NCBI RefSeq assembly: GCF_003957515.1
Contig: NZ_RQXW01000010.1
Location: forward strand, 1 to 64,000
Reading direction: 5' to 3'
Source: Amphritea opalescens
GTDB taxonomy: Bacteria > Pseudomonadota > Gammaproteobacteria > Pseudomonadales > Balneatricaceae
Length of the DNA stretch: 64,000 nucleotides
Each line of letters opens with the position of its first letter. The stretch's first letter is position 1. The position numbers and the translations under genes are program-made. Positions 45,055-58,268 of the stretch are shown in pieces. The notes under the pieces are model-generated. The model saw only the letters and a program-made list of their open reading frames with translations, was not told the origin of the DNA and made no database searches.

Positions 45055-46884
45055 TTATTCCACCGTTACCGATTTTGCTAGATTACGTGGCTGATCGACA
45101 TCGGTACCTTTGAGTACCGCAACATAGTAAGCCAACAACTGTAACGGTATCGAATAGATGATCGGCGCCATGACGGTGGGTACATCCGGCAGGGTAATTA
45201 ATTCAAGATCATCGCCCGGTTTTACTTGGGCTTTCGAATCCGCAAACAGGAATAACTTACCTCCGCGGGCGCGTACCTCTTCTAGGTTTGCCTGAAGCTT
45301 TTCTAGCAACGAGTTATTCGGTGCCACCGCGACCACCGGCATATCTTCGTCTACCAGCGCCAGAGGGCCGTGTTTCAGCTCACCGGCAGGATAGGCTTCA
45401 GCATGGATATAAGAGATCTCTTTAAGCTTGAGAGCGCCTTCAACCGCCACAGGGTAGATGGTGCCGCGCCCTAAAAACAGTGCATGATGCTTATCGACAA
45501 AGTGTTCGGCCATTTTCTGAATCTGTGAATCCAGTGTTAACACCTGCTCCGTTAACCCCGCAAGTTGCTCCAATTGGGCCACGAAGTCTGCTTCACCTTC
45601 CAAACCATAGCGACGCCCCAATACCAGCGTGGTTAACATCAACACGACTAACTGACTGGTAAAGGCTTTGGTTGAAGCCACGCCGATCTCAGGACCCGCA
45701 TTGGTCATGATCGCTAGATCGGATTCCCGCACCAGTGAGCTACCGGCAACGTTACAGATCGACAGAAAAGCAACATAATCTTGTTCCTTGGCTTCTCGCA
45801 AGGCTGACAATGTATCCGCTGTTTCACCGGACTGGGACAGGGTAATGAAGAGTGTTCCTGGCATACAGACGGTTTTGCGATAACGAAACTCACTGGCAAC
45901 CTCAACCATACAGGGAATACCCACCAGTTTTTCGATCCAATAACGCGCTACTACACCGGCATTGTAGCTAGTACCACAGGCAACGATCTGCACTGCTTTT
46001 ACCTGATCAAATACTGCGGAAGCATCGCTGCCAAAGACCTGTTCCAACACATGACCATGATGAATTCGACCTTCTAGGACATTACGAATCACCTGCGGCT
46101 GCTCATAGATCTCTTTGAGCATATAGTGACGGTATTCACCTTTATCGGCGGCATCGTGGCCATGTTCGAACCGCTGAGCCTCCCGTTGAACGATATCTCC
46201 AGCGGCATTTTCAATATTAACCTCAGTACAGCTAATAACCGCAAGATCACCCTCTTCCAGATAGATAAAACGATCGGTTACCTGTAGCAACGCCAGTGGA
46301 TCAGAGGCAATAAAGTTTTCTTCAACACCCACGCCAATCACCAGTGGGCTACCCATACGGGTTGCCAGTAATAGATCCGGCTGCTGCTGATCAATCACCG
46401 CCAATGCATAAGCACCATCCAAGCGGGTTAAGCTTATCTGTAATGCTTCTTTTAGCCCTTTACCGGCCATCACTTCCCGATGAATCAGATGGGTGACCAC
46501 CTCAGTATCGGTATCCGACAGAAACTCATAACCATCGGCACTCAGCTCCTCTTTCAGCGCTGTGTAGTTTTCAATAATGCCGTTATGCACCACCGCAATA
46601 CGTTCTGCCGATAGATGTGGGTGAGCATTGCGCTGTTCCGCTTTACCGTGGGTCGCCCAACGGGTATGCGCAATGCCTAGATGACCTGGTAATGGAGAGC
46701 CCGCTAATGCAGCCTCTAACTGAGCCACCTTGCCCACCCGTTTAAGACAATCTAGCTGACCAGTTTCACCGTTTAAAACCGCCATACCTGCGGAGTCATA
46801 ACCCCGATATTCAAGTCGTTTGAGGCCTTCCAGCAGAATTGCTGAAATATTACGGCCGGCGATAGCGCCTACTATTCCACACAT
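45055..46884 (-). CDS. glmS: Glutamine-fructose-6-phosphate aminotransferase GlmS
   Basis: Makes glucosamine-6-phosphate for cell-wall precursors. The 609-aa protein starts MCGIVGA with the catalytic Cys, followed by the class II glutaminase domain (about 1-235) and two SIS isomerase domains ending in the conserved PRNLAKSVTVE. Its 3' end forms the Tn7 target (TnsD site) in other bacteria. It lies 12 bases downstream of glmU. Confidence 0.97.
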   Translation of the reverse strand: MCGIVGAIAGRNISAILLEGLKRLEYRGYDSAGMAVLNGETGQLDCLKRVGKVAQLEAALAGSPLPGHLGIAHTRWATHGKAEQRNAHPHLSAERIAVVHNGIIENYTALKEELSADGYEFLSDTDTEVVTHLIHREVMAGKGLKEALQISLTRLDGAYALAVIDQQQPDLLLATRMGSPLVIGVGVEENFIASDPLALLQVTDRFIYLEEGDLAVISCTEVNIENAAGDIVQREAQRFEHGHDAADKGEYRHYMLKEIYEQPQVIRNVLEGRIHHGHVLEQVFGSDASAVFDQVKAVQIVACGTSYNAGVVARYWIEKLVGIPCMVEVASEFRYRKTVCMPGTLFITLSQSGETADTLSALREAKEQDYVAFLSICNVAGSSLVRESDLAIMTNAGPEIGVASTKAFTSQLVVLMLTTLVLGRRYGLEGEADFVAQLEQLAGLTEQVLTLDSQIQKMAEHFVDKHHALFLGRGTIYPVAVEGALKLKEISYIHAEAYPAGELKHGPLALVDEDMPVVAVAPNNSLLEKLQANLEEVRARGGKLFLFADSKAQVKPGDDLELITLPDVPTVMAPIIYSIPLQLLAYYVAVLKGTDVDQPRNLAKSVTVE

Positions 46885-46896
46885 GATCCTGCTCCT

Positions 46897-48264
46897 TTAT
46901 GATTTTTTAACGGGACGCTGCCAGTTATTCAGATTAGTCTGTTTTGCTCGGGTTATCGCCAACTGTTCAGCCTCAACGGTTTTCGTGATAGTTGAACCAG
47001 CACCGATCGTCGCTCCGGCGCCGATCTTAACCGGCGCGACCAAAGCGGTATTTGAGCCGATAAAGGCATCATCACCAATCTCTGTGATAAATTTGTTTAC
47101 CCCATCGTAGTTGCAAGTAATGGTGCCCGCGCCTACATTCACTCCGTCGCCCACCTGTGCATCGCCAATATAGCTTAGATGACTCACTTTACTACCGGCG
47201 CCAATCGCAGCCTTCTTAGTTTCAACAAAATTACCGATTTTAGCCTGACTGCCCAACTGCGTACCGGGACGTAAGCGGGCAAAAGGACCAATATCGCAGG
47301 CATCGGCGACCACGGCCTCTTCCAGTATAGAATTAGCCTTGATATGACAGCCCGAACCAATCACCGAATCTTTAATAATACAGTTGGCATCAATGGTGAC
47401 GTTATCGCCAATCACCACCTTCCCTTCGAAGATCACATTGATATCAATAGCCACGTCGTGACCCACACTCACTTCACCGCGGACATCAAGCCGTGCCGGA
47501 TCAGCCAAGGATACACCTTCTAACATCAACGCTTCTGCCTGACCTTGCTGATACCAGCGTTCAAGAGCAGCCTGCTGTAGTCGGTTATTCACCCCTTGCA
47601 CCTCTTCCTCACTGGCCGGTTGAATCGCCTGAATACGCACCCCCTGCTCGGCCGCCATCGCAATAATATCGGTGAGGTAATACTCACCTTGCGCATTATT
47701 GGCCGATAACTGCGGGATCCATTCATGTAGCAAGGCAGCAGGCAGCGCTAAAATCCCAGTATTCACTTCGCTGATCCCCCGTTGCGCTTCACTGGCATCC
47801 TTATGCTCAACAATGGCCACTACGTCGCCCGCATCACTACGCACAATGCGCCCATAGCCGGTCGGATCATCCAGTTTAACCGTCAATAAGCCAAATTGAC
47901 CCCGCTCAGCAATCGCCACTAATTCTGCCATCGTTTCAGACCGCGTTAACGGCACATCACCATAGAGCACCAATACCACCCCGTTGTCAGCAATATTTGG
48001 CAATGCCTGTGCTACCGCATGTCCGGTACCCCGTTGCTCAGCCTGTACGGCAAACTGAACAGACTGTCCTGACAAGGCGCTTTTAACATGATCAGCCCCA
48101 TGGCCGATCACGATATGTACTTGGGCATCTGAAAGTAACGAGGCATTATCGATGACATGTTGTAACATTGGCTTACCGCCAATGGTATGCAGCACCTTGG
48201 GTAGAGATGATTTCATCCGGCTACCTTGGCCTGCTGCCAAAATAACGATATCAAGGGTATTCAA
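46897..48264 (-). CDS. glmU: Bifunctional UDP-GlcNAc pyrophosphorylase/GlcN-1-P acetyltransferase GlmU
   Basis: Carries out the last two steps of UDP-GlcNAc synthesis. The uridyltransferase domain has [18 protein letters not shown], and the C-terminal left-handed beta helix has the RLRPGT and NFVETKKA segments. The TTG at 48264 is chosen because it gives [12 protein letters not shown], 455 aa, close to the 456 aa of E. coli GlmU, with GGAAG upstream; the longer frame to 48366 is not conserved. It is co-transcribed with glmS. Confidence 0.95.
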   Translation of the reverse strand: MNTLDIVILAAGQGSRMKSSLPKVLHTIGGKPMLQHVIDNASLLSDAQVHIVIGHGADHVKSALSGQSVQFAVQAEQRGTGHAVAQALPNIADNGVVLVLYGDVPLTRSETMAELVAIAERGQFGLLTVKLDDPTGYGRIVRSDAGDVVAIVEHKDASEAQRGISEVNTGILALPAALLHEWIPQLSANNAQGEYYLTDIIAMAAEQGVRIQAIQPASEEEVQGVNNRLQQAALERWYQQGQAEALMLEGVSLADPARLDVRGEVSVGHDVAIDINVIFEGKVVIGDNVTIDANCIIKDSVIGSGCHIKANSILEEAVVADACDIGPFARLRPGTQLGSQAKIGNFVETKKAAIGAGSKVSHLSYIGDAQVGDGVNVGAGTITCNYDGVNKFITEIGDDAFIGSNTALVAPVKIGAGATIGAGSTITKTVEAEQLAITRAKQTNLNNWQRPVKKS

Positions 48265-48396
48265 AGCAGAGTCTTCCCTGGTTGATGGCAGTGCGATCGA
48301 GCGACGATGCCTGCGAATAGAAACGATTATGTCAACGAACTTTAATCTAATTGGCCTTAGATGCAATATAAAATGTCAGGAAAAAATTGACAAACT

Positions 48397-49137
48397 ATGG
48401 ATAACGAACTGTATCAACTGTTAGGGCTGACTCAACGTGAGATCATTCTCTATCGTGCTTTACTCTCCCTCGGCCCCAGTGCTATTCGCACTATTGCCGA
48501 AAAAGCCGAGATCAATCGCGGCACCACCTACGACTGTTTAAAAGAGATGCAGCAAAAAGGTATTGTTACCTATCTGCCTAAAGGAAAACGCCGTCTGTTT
48601 AGTGCTAGAGAGCCTGAAGTGCTATTACAACTGGCCGAAGAGCGCCGTCACTCACTGGATACGGCCATCGATCAGTTAAAAACTAAAGTGGTGCCCGAAC
48701 TGCATCACCTGATGCCGGACTTTAATACCGCTAATGTTAGTTATTATGAAGGCGACAGCGGCATCGAACAGGTTCTGCGGGATATTCTCAATACCGTCGA
48801 AAAGCAACAATCTAAATGCTATTCAGTTTTCTCCTCTAAACCGATTCGAAACCATCTTTATCGACCTTTCCCAAACTTTACCGCCCAGCGGATTCAAAAA
48901 GGGATAGAAGTTAAAGTGATCGCGATTGGCGAAGGCGGTGAAGATGCTGAATTAAGTGAGCGAAAGTGGATCAAGACCGAAGGTAAGGTTGACGCCGCCT
49001 ATATCGCCGTTTATCCGCCTAAGTGCGCCATCATCTCATTAGCCTCTGCAAACTACCCTACTGCCGTGGTGATTGAGTCTAAAGAAGTGGCTGCTGCACA
49101 GAGTATTATTTTCGAAACTTTATGGGGACTGCTTTAA
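48397..49137 (+). CDS. TrmB-family transcriptional regulator
   Basis: 246-aa regulator with an N-terminal winged helix (about 5-75: LGLTQREIILYRALL, GTTYDCLKEMQQKGIV) and a C-terminal TrmB effector domain (about 100-246). TrmB proteins are sugar-responsive and more usual in archaea. It is divergent from glmU-glmS, so control of amino-sugar synthesis is a plausible but unproven role. Confidence 0.82.
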   Translation: MDNELYQLLGLTQREIILYRALLSLGPSAIRTIAEKAEINRGTTYDCLKEMQQKGIVTYLPKGKRRLFSAREPEVLLQLAEERRHSLDTAIDQLKTKVVPELHHLMPDFNTANVSYYEGDSGIEQVLRDILNTVEKQQSKCYSVFSSKPIRNHLYRPFPNFTAQRIQKGIEVKVIAIGEGGEDAELSERKWIKTEGKVDAAYIAVYPPKCAIISLASANYPTAVVIESKEVAAAQSIIFETLWGLL

Positions 49138-49265
49138 GCAGCACTTGGTTTTTTAATTTGTACGCGCTCAAAGCATCGTAACGGGTTCTTTAAGCAACCA
49201 AGGTTCGTGCTTTCTTAAAGTTGAATAATTCGCCCCAGTGGTTAATGGCGGCTCATATTTTAAGC

Positions 49266-49298
49266 AAAAAAAAAAAGCGACCCTAAGGCCGCTTTTTT
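49266..49298 (-). terminator. Terminator of the atp operon
   Basis: On the minus strand AAAAAAGCG and CGCTTTTTT arms pair around a loop with a short inner stem and are followed by a run of eleven T. It lies 28 bases past atpC. The region 49138-49265 shows only weak inverted repeats. Confidence 0.85.
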
Positions 49299-49326
49299 AT
49301 TCGAGTAGCAGTTAAGTAAGAGAGGG

Positions 49327-49752
49327 TTATTTACCCATCTTCTTACGAATCTGCTGAATAGTACGCAGTTGAGCTGCAGCTTCGGCCAATTGAGCAGTCG
49401 CACGGGAATAATCCAGTTCGGTACTCTTGTCAGCCATCACATGTTCAGCATGTTTCTTCGCTTCTTCTGCAGCAGCTTCATTGATGTCACCCGCACGCAG
49501 TGCAACGTCCGCTAGGACAGAGACTTTGTGTGGCTGAACTTCGATGAATCCACCAGAAACGTAGAAAATCTCCTGCTCACCACCCTGTTTCCTTAGCTCT
49601 ACAGGACCTGGTTTCAGTTCCGACAGAAGCGGAGCGTGACCTGGGTATACACCCAGATCACCCAGGCTACCTGTCACTGAAACGAACTCGATAAGACCAG
49701 AGAAGATCTCTTCTTCAGCACTTACGATGTCACAATGAACAGTCATAGCCAT
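49327..49752 (-). CDS. atpC: ATP synthase F1 epsilon subunit
   Basis: Rotor and regulatory subunit of F1. N-terminal beta sandwich ([29 protein letters not shown]) and a C-terminal helical hairpin, 141 aa. AGGA lies seven bases before ATG 49752; a second ATG two codons on is also possible. Last gene of the atp operon. Confidence 0.95.
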   Translation of the reverse strand: MAMTVHCDIVSAEEEIFSGLIEFVSVTGSLGDLGVYPGHAPLLSELKPGPVELRKQGGEQEIFYVSGGFIEVQPHKVSVLADVALRAGDINEAAAEEAKKHAEHVMADKSTELDYSRATAQLAEAAAQLRTIQQIRKKMGK

Positions 49753-49786
49753 GTTGTTATCCTTTTAAAAGGTTAACTAAGCGCAT

Positions 49787-51175
<1,389 letters not shown>

Positions 51176-51200
51176 TTAACATTTAAACCTGTTAACTGCC

Positions 51201-52064
51201 TTATACAGCAGCAGCACCACTTACGATTTCAGATATTTCCTGAGTAATCGCAGCTTGACGAGCCTTGTTATAAACCATTTGAAGCTCATCGATTAGGTCA
51301 CCGGCGTTGTCGGTTGCATTCTTCATCGCCAGCATTCGTGCTGCCTGTTCACAGGCATTGTTCTCAACCACCGCCTGATAGACCAGGGACTCAATATAAC
51401 GAACCAGTAAGCCGTTCAACAGCTCTCTTGCATCAGGTTCGTAGATGTAATCCCAGTGATGGTTAAGACGGTCATCATCGTCTTCTGCTTTCAGCGGAAG
51501 AATCTGCTCTACTTGTGGCTGCTGTGTCATCGTATTAACGAATTCGTTAGATACAACAAACAACATATCCAGCTTGCCTTCGTCGTAAGCATCCAGCATT
51601 ACTTTGACGGTACCAATCAGCTCGGCTATTTCAGGCTTATCGCCCAATCCAGATTTCGCTGCGGTTACATTACCGCCATAAGTTTTGAAGAAGCTTACTG
51701 ACTTAGAGCCCATTGCACAGATGTCCATTTCGACATTCTGATTTTTGAACTCTTGCATCTTGGCAATCGCTGCCTTGAACGCATTAATGTTCAAGCCACC
51801 GCAGAGACCACGGTCGGTTGCTACAACAATGAAACCGACACGCTTTACTTCGCGCTGTTGCAGATACAGATGCTTATATTCAGGATTGGATTTCGCTAGG
51901 TGCTGAATTACGCTGCGGATATTCCGGGCGTAAGGACGGCTTTCCTGCATGCGATCCTGAGCTTTACGCATTTTAGATGCAGCCACCATTTCCATAGCGC
52001 TGGTAATCTTACGTGTGCCCTGAATACTGCTTATCTGCGTCTTTATCTCTTTTCCGGCTGCCAT
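51201..52064 (-). CDS. atpG: ATP synthase F1 gamma subunit
   Basis: Central rotor shaft, 287 aa. N-terminal coiled-coil helix ([28 protein letters not shown]), the DRGLCGGLN segment and a C-terminal helix ([29 protein letters not shown]) match the family. Confidence 0.97.
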   Translation of the reverse strand: MAAGKEIKTQISSIQGTRKITSAMEMVAASKMRKAQDRMQESRPYARNIRSVIQHLAKSNPEYKHLYLQQREVKRVGFIVVATDRGLCGGLNINAFKAAIAKMQEFKNQNVEMDICAMGSKSVSFFKTYGGNVTAAKSGLGDKPEIAELIGTVKVMLDAYDEGKLDMLFVVSNEFVNTMTQQPQVEQILPLKAEDDDDRLNHHWDYIYEPDARELLNGLLVRYIESLVYQAVVENNACEQAARMLAMKNATDNAGDLIDELQMVYNKARQAAITQEISEIVSGAAAV

Positions 52065-52138
52065 AGTTCCACCTATTAAACCTTTACTTAGTTCAGGTCT
52101 GCATAATCGTTCATACAGACCCCCACTCTAATGAGCTA

Positions 52139-53683
52139 TTACCAAGCTTGGGTAGATTTGAACTTTTCGATACCAGCCTTGAACTGAGACGCGATCTCGT
52201 CATTGTAATCGCCACCATCGTTGATCTTACCCATTACATCAGCATATTCGCTGTTGAAGTAAGCGATCAGGGACGCTTCAAAATCAAGGATCTTGTTCAG
52301 GTCGATATCGTTCAGGAAGCCTTCGTTCGCAGCGAACAGACTCAGACCCATGTCAGCAACTGACATTGGGGAGTACTGTTTCTGCTTCATCAGCTCGGTG
52401 ACGCGCTGACCATGCTCAAGTTGAGCACGAGTCGCATCATCCAGATCAGATGCAAACTGGGCGAATGCCGCCAATTCACGATACTGAGCCAGAGCCAGAC
52501 GAACACCACCACCCAGCTTCTTGATGATCTTAGTCTGAGCTGCACCACCTACACGGGATACAGACAAACCAGCATTGATCGCCGGACGAATACCTGAGTT
52601 AAACAGGTCCGCTTCCAGGAAGATCTGACCATCGGTGATGGAGATAACGTTAGTTGGTACGAATGCAGATACGTCACCACCCTGTGTTTCGATTACTGGC
52701 AATGCAGTCAAAGAGCCAGTTTTGCCCTTAACTTCACCGTTAGTAAATTTCTCAACGTAGGTTGGGTTAACACGTGCAGCACGTTCCAGCAGACGGGAGT
52801 GAAGATAGAATACGTCACCTGGATATGCTTCACGGCCCGGTGGACGGCGTAGCAACAGGGAGATCTGACGGTAAGCCCAAGCTTGTTTAGTCAAATCATC
52901 GTATACGATCAGAGCATCTTCACCGCGGTCACGGTAATATTCACCCATAGAACAACCAGCATAAGGCGCCAGAAACTGCATCGCTGCAGGATCAGATGCA
53001 CCAGCAGCAACAACAATGGTATGTTCCATTGCGCCGTGCTCTTCCAGCTTACGTACTACGTTGGCAATAGTGGACTGTTTCTGTCCAATTGCTACGTAGA
53101 CACATTTAACGCCAGTGCCTTTCTGGTTGATGATAGCGTCAATCGCAATCGCAGATTTACCAATCTGACGGTCACCGATGATCAGCTCACGCTGACCACG
53201 GCCGATTGGCACCATCGCATCAATAGATTTCAGACCTGTTTGTACAGGCTGATCAACTGATTGACGCTCGATTACACCTGGTGCAACCTTTTCTACAGGC
53301 TCAGTCAGTTTAGTTTCAATTGGGCCTTTACCGTCGATCGGGTTACCCAGGGCGTCTACTACACGACCCTGCAATTCCGGACCAACAGGTACTTCCAGGA
53401 TACGGCCAGTACAACGCGCGGTCATACCTTCTACCAGACCCTGATAGTCACCCAGTACTACAGCACCTACAGAGTCACGCTCAAGGTTGAGCGCCATACC
53501 GTAGATACCGCCAGGGAATTCAATCATTTCCCCGTACATTACGTCAGCCAGACCGTGAATCAAGATAATACCGTCAGAAACGCTGACAATAGTACCTTCA
53601 TTACGTGCTTCAGAAGAGACATCAAGTTTCTCGATGCGGCTCTTAAGAATCTCGCTGATCTCAGATGGATTCAGTTGCTGCAT
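52139..53683 (-). CDS. atpA: ATP synthase F1 alpha subunit
   Basis: Non-catalytic nucleotide-binding F1 subunit, 514 aa. N-terminal [15 protein letters not shown]-loop GDRQIGKS (commonly GDRQTGKT), and the [17 protein letters not shown] segment are present. It lies between atpH and atpG. Confidence 0.97.
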   Translation of the reverse strand: MQQLNPSEISEILKSRIEKLDVSSEARNEGTIVSVSDGIILIHGLADVMYGEMIEFPGGIYGMALNLERDSVGAVVLGDYQGLVEGMTARCTGRILEVPVGPELQGRVVDALGNPIDGKGPIETKLTEPVEKVAPGVIERQSVDQPVQTGLKSIDAMVPIGRGQRELIIGDRQIGKSAIAIDAIINQKGTGVKCVYVAIGQKQSTIANVVRKLEEHGAMEHTIVVAAGASDPAAMQFLAPYAGCSMGEYYRDRGEDALIVYDDLTKQAWAYRQISLLLRRPPGREAYPGDVFYLHSRLLERAARVNPTYVEKFTNGEVKGKTGSLTALPVIETQGGDVSAFVPTNVISITDGQIFLEADLFNSGIRPAINAGLSVSRVGGAAQTKIIKKLGGGVRLALAQYRELAAFAQFASDLDDATRAQLEHGQRVTELMKQKQYSPMSVADMGLSLFAANEGFLNDIDLNKILDFEASLIAYFNSEYADVMGKINDGGDYNDEIASQFKAGIEKFKSTQAW

Positions 53684-53698
53684 GTTTAATCCTCACAC

Positions 53699-54235
53699 TC
53701 AGGAGTTCATTGCTTCGGCTAGCTTAGCCAGTCGAGCACGAATAGAGCCGTCGATAACCATATCATCGGTTCGAACGATCACACCACCAATAATGGACTT
53801 GTCCACTTCGGAGGTCAGACTCACTTCGCGGCCCAGCTTGGAGCTCAGTGCCTGAGTTAATTTTTGTTGCTGCTGCTCGCCCAGATCAAAGGCAGTTATC
53901 ACGCTTACCTCAACAGAATGCTGTTGATTAGCTTTCAACTGTTCAAACTGCGCAGAGATCTTTGGTAACAAAGCCAAGCGCTGATTTTCAGCCAACAAAG
54001 AGATAAAATTCTTCGTTGACTGATCCATCTGCTCTTCGCAGACAGAGTTCATTGCTTCAGCTTTCTGTTCGCTAGTAAGACCAGGGTTACCCAATACCAG
54101 TTTCATCGTCTCATGTTGAGAAACTGCCGCAGCAGTTATCAGCATGTTAGACCACTGGTCAAGATTTCCCTTATCCACTGCGTACTCGAAAGCGGCTTTG
54201 GTATAAGGCCGAGCGACTGTATTGAGTTCAGCCAT
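53699..54235 (-). CDS. atpH: ATP synthase F1 delta subunit
   Basis: Stator subunit linking F1 to the b subunits, 178 aa. The N-terminal helical domain starts VARPYTKAAFEYA and the C-terminal domain has DKSIIGGVIVRTDDMVIDGS, both typical. It follows atpF after 12 bases. Confidence 0.96.
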   Translation of the reverse strand: MAELNTVARPYTKAAFEYAVDKGNLDQWSNMLITAAAVSQHETMKLVLGNPGLTSEQKAEAMNSVCEEQMDQSTKNFISLLAENQRLALLPKISAQFEQLKANQQHSVEVSVITAFDLGEQQQQKLTQALSSKLGREVSLTSEVDKSIIGGVIVRTDDMVIDGSIRARLAKLAEAMNS

Positions 54236-54247
54236 CGTAAACCTCGC

Positions 54248-54718
54248 TTAAAGCTCAGCAGCTAGTTTTTCAACAAGCTGTGCGTGCGCATTAGCGTCAA
54301 CAGACGCTTCAAGAATTTTCTCAGCACCGGCTACTACAAGAGCAGCAACCTCAGCACGTAGAACTTCTTTGGCACGATTTGCTTCCTGATCGATTTCAGC
54401 TTGAGCAGCTGTGACAAGGCGAGCTGCCTCTTCACGTGCTTTCTCTTTAGCTTCATCAACAATCTGGTTAGCTCGCTTATTAGCCTGTTCAATGATGGCG
54501 GCTGCTTCTTCCTTGCCCTTGTGCATATCAGCGATGGCTTTTTCTTGAGCCAGCTCTAAGTCACGTTGAGCACGGTCAGCAGCGTCCAGACCTTCTGCAA
54601 TTTTCTTCTTACGTTCTACCAGCGCACCAGTAATTGGTGGCCAAATGTATTTCATACAAAATACAACGAAGAAGGCAAATGCAATGATCTGACCAAAGAT
54701 GGTTAGATTAATATTCAC
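54248..54718 (-). CDS. atpF: ATP synthase F0 b subunit
   Basis: Peripheral stalk, 156 aa. One N-terminal membrane helix (about 5-25) precedes a long charged coiled coil. [18 protein letters not shown] is the usual start. Confidence 0.96.
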   Translation of the reverse strand: MNINLTIFGQIIAFAFFVVFCMKYIWPPITGALVERKKKIAEGLDAADRAQRDLELAQEKAIADMHKGKEEAAAIIEQANKRANQIVDEAKEKAREEAARLVTAAQAEIDQEANRAKEVLRAEVAALVVAGAEKILEASVDANAHAQLVEKLAAEL

Positions 54719-54781
54719 GCCATTACCTCTCGCGGTTGTCTTAAAAAGTAGTTACCCATAAAGGGACGTATGTAGCTCTAC

Positions 54782-55042
<261 letters not shown>

Positions 55043-55094
55043 TTAAGTTAATATTTAAAAAGAAATCGTTTAATTATTCAGTTATTACAACTAC

Positions 55095-55952
<858 letters not shown>

Positions 55953-56369
55953 TCAAAGTTTTAAGAATCTGTTATTTAACTTCAACTGGGCGACAAAACC
56001 GACCAACTGAAGCCATATATAAGTGCTAAATAAGGAAAATGGATTCAGAGGTTGAATCAGGATAAACACCGCAGAGAAGAGTGCGATGGATAAGCCCATT
56101 TTCCATATTTCACTCGTATATAGCTGTGCTATAACAGCGCCAGGAGTATTTTTTGCTTGTTTTGCAATCAGTGCCCGCCAAGCGAACACATAACTAGGCA
56201 GTAAAAAAATCATACCTCCACAAAAGGATGAGTACGCTGCACTCACGCTATATGATAGTGATACTCCAGCAATCACTATCATACTAACTACTTGAATCAA
56301 GAAGACTTTTTTAAACTGCTGTAAGGCGATACGAGCATGAACGCCAGGTTTCCGGTGCCCTTTTCTCAT
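55953..56369 (-). CDS. atpI: ATP synthase accessory protein AtpI
   Basis: 138-aa membrane protein with four helices (about 22-40, 45-65, 85-105, 110-130), first gene of the atp operon. AtpI helps c-ring assembly or ion supply in other bacteria. Sequence identity is low in the family; position and topology support the call. Confidence 0.85.
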   Translation of the reverse strand: MRKGHRKPGVHARIALQQFKKVFLIQVVSMIVIAGVSLSYSVSAAYSSFCGGMIFLLPSYVFAWRALIAKQAKNTPGAVIAQLYTSEIWKMGLSIALFSAVFILIQPLNPFSLFSTYIWLQLVGFVAQLKLNNRFLKL

Positions 56370-56436
56370 TTCATTACAGCCTCAGTTTCCGTCATCTGCT
56401 GCTCAGGGCTTTGCTTATACCCTCAGTAGCCAGCGC

Positions 56437-56465
56437 ATTATAGGGGCTTAACGCCTCTGCTTCAA
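56437..56465 (-). promoter_or_regulatory. Promoter of the atp operon
   Basis: Minus strand: TTGAAG (56465-56460), 17-bp spacer, TATAAT (56442-56437). This is a near-consensus sigma-70 promoter about 70 bases before atpI. Confidence 0.75.
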
Positions 56466-56564
56466 CACGATTCAGTCCAATTTGCACTTTTGTATTAGTC
56501 CAACAGAAAGGATTTTCTACGTAAATACCCTAATATCGGTAGATAGAGTGTCAAAGCCCCAAAT

Positions 56565-56589
56565 AAAGCCTTAATTAATTAAGGGCTTT
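56565..56589 (-). terminator. Possible terminator overlapping the parB stop
   Basis: AAAGCC (56565-56570) and GGCTTT (56584-56589) flank the AT palindrome TTAATTAATTAA; on the minus strand TATTT follows. Confidence 0.45.
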
Positions 56590-57456
56590 CAAAATGGCTT
56601 CAAATTTTTCACGGTTTTCATAGGCGATAGTAATTTTACCTTTGCCTGCCGCGTTTTCACTGATGGACACTTTGCTATTCAGTCGGCTCGAAAGAGAATC
56701 TGACAGATCTTTCAGCAGAGGGTCTGGTTTTTTAGGCGTCTGTGCAGGTTCGGTTTTTTTCTGGTGTAACTTGCGTACCAAATCTTCCGTTTGTCTAACC
56801 GACATGTTTTTGCCAACAACCTCTTTGGCCGCCGCAATCTGATCTTCACCATCCATCCCCAGCAAAGCCCGAGCATGACCCATCTCTAAATCACCATACT
56901 CAAGCATTTTTTTGACTTCATCGGTGAGATGAATCAAGCGCAACAGATTGGTAACCGATGAACGGGATTTACCAACCGCATCAGCGACTTCTTGCTGGGT
57001 GAGATCAAATTCCATTTTTAGCCGATCTAGGGCGATGGCTTCTTCCATGGGATTAAGATTTTCACGTTGAATATTTTCAATCAACGCCATCGCGATCGCG
57101 GCTTCATCGGGCACATCACGAATAACCGTTGGTATCGTTTCAAGACCGGCCATCTGACTGGCGCGCCAACGACGCTCACCGGCGATAATTTCATATAGGT
57201 TATCAGCAATAGGCCTTACGACGATGGGCTGCATCACACCTTGGGCTCTGATGGAGTTAGCTAACTCCTCAAGCGCTTGCGGTTCAAGATCGCGACGCGG
57301 CTGATACTTGCCTCGCTGAATCTGATCGACCGACATCAGGCAGTAACCATCGGTACCGCTCTGTTGAGCCTCTGTTACAGCTTCCTCTGCATATTTAGTA
57401 CTGGTTGATAACAGTGCATCCAGTCCCCGTCCTAAACCACGCTTTTTAGCCGCCAT
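56575..57456 (-). CDS. parB: Chromosome partitioning protein ParB
   Basis: CTPase clamp that loads at parS sites near the origin. 293 aa with GERRWRAS (CTP-binding box), ENIQRENLNPMEEA, an HTH (TQQEVADAVGKSRSSVTNLLRL) and a C-terminal dimerisation domain. ATG 57456 follows the parA stop closely. Confidence 0.95.
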   Translation of the reverse strand: MAAKKRGLGRGLDALLSTSTKYAEEAVTEAQQSGTDGYCLMSVDQIQRGKYQPRRDLEPQALEELANSIRAQGVMQPIVVRPIADNLYEIIAGERRWRASQMAGLETIPTVIRDVPDEAAIAMALIENIQRENLNPMEEAIALDRLKMEFDLTQQEVADAVGKSRSSVTNLLRLIHLTDEVKKMLEYGDLEMGHARALLGMDGEDQIAAAKEVVGKNMSVRQTEDLVRKLHQKKTEPAQTPKKPDPLLKDLSDSLSSRLNSKVSISENAAGKGKITIAYENREKFEAILKALN

Positions 57457-57459
57457 CAA

Positions 57460-58266
57460 TCAGTCTTCCTGTTCCTGTTTATCTGCCTGTTTTTGATCAT
57501 GTTGCTTCGATTTACGAATCAACTCTCCCGCTAGTGCTAGGTAGGCCACCGAGCCCCGCGAGTTTTTATCATACATCAACGCCGGTAATCCATGGCTAGG
57601 CGCTTCCGCCAAGCGAACATTACGCGGAATAACCGTACGGTAGACTTGATCACCAAAATATTCGACCAAGTGATCTGACACATCTTTGGTCAGGCTCATC
57701 CGCGGGTCGAACATGGTGCGAAGAATTCCTTCAATTTTTAATGAGGGATTCAAACGTTTATTAATTTTATTAATGGTGCCAACCAGTGAGCTGATCCCCT
57801 CCAATGCATAGTATTCACACTGCATCGGAATAATCACCCCGCTAGAGGCCGCCAAGGCATTCACCGTGAGTAGATTAAGCGAAGGCGGATTATCAATCAG
57901 AATAAAATCGTAATTATCTTTAACCTTCTCTAGCGCCATCTTCATTCTGAATTCACGCCGTGGCATCTGTAATAGTTCAACTTCCGCGGCGGTCAGATCG
58001 CCATTAGCGCCAACCAAGTCATAACCAGCAGGGGCGTCCTTGATAATGGATTCCTCCATCGTCGCTTCACCGATAAGCACCTCATACACTGAGTTTTTCA
58101 AGTGATGCTTATCGACGCCACTGCCCATTGTCGCGTTGCCCTGAGGATCCATATCAATCATCAGCACCCGTTTCTTAGTGACGGCGAGCGACGCCGCTAG
58201 GTTAACGCAGGTCGTTGTTTTGCCCACGCCACCTTTCTGGTTGGTGATGGTTAATATTTTGGTCAC
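57460..58266 (-). CDS. parA: Chromosome partitioning ATPase ParA
   Basis: Walker-type ATPase that segregates ParB-bound origins. KGGVGKTT deviant Walker A and DNPPSLNLLTVNA are intact in 268 aa. GTG at 58266 has GGAG nine bases upstream and gives the usual short N-terminus; TTG 58272 is possible. It overlaps the rsmG-parA junction closely. Confidence 0.94.
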   Translation of the reverse strand: MTKILTITNQKGGVGKTTTCVNLAASLAVTKKRVLMIDMDPQGNATMGSGVDKHHLKNSVYEVLIGEATMEESIIKDAPAGYDLVGANGDLTAAEVELLQMPRREFRMKMALEKVKDNYDFILIDNPPSLNLLTVNALAASSGVIIPMQCEYYALEGISSLVGTINKINKRLNPSLKIEGILRTMFDPRMSLTKDVSDHLVEYFGDQVYRTVIPRNVRLAEAPSHGLPALMYDKNSRGSVAYLALAGELIRKSKQHDQKQADKQEQED

Positions 58267-58268
58267 GT

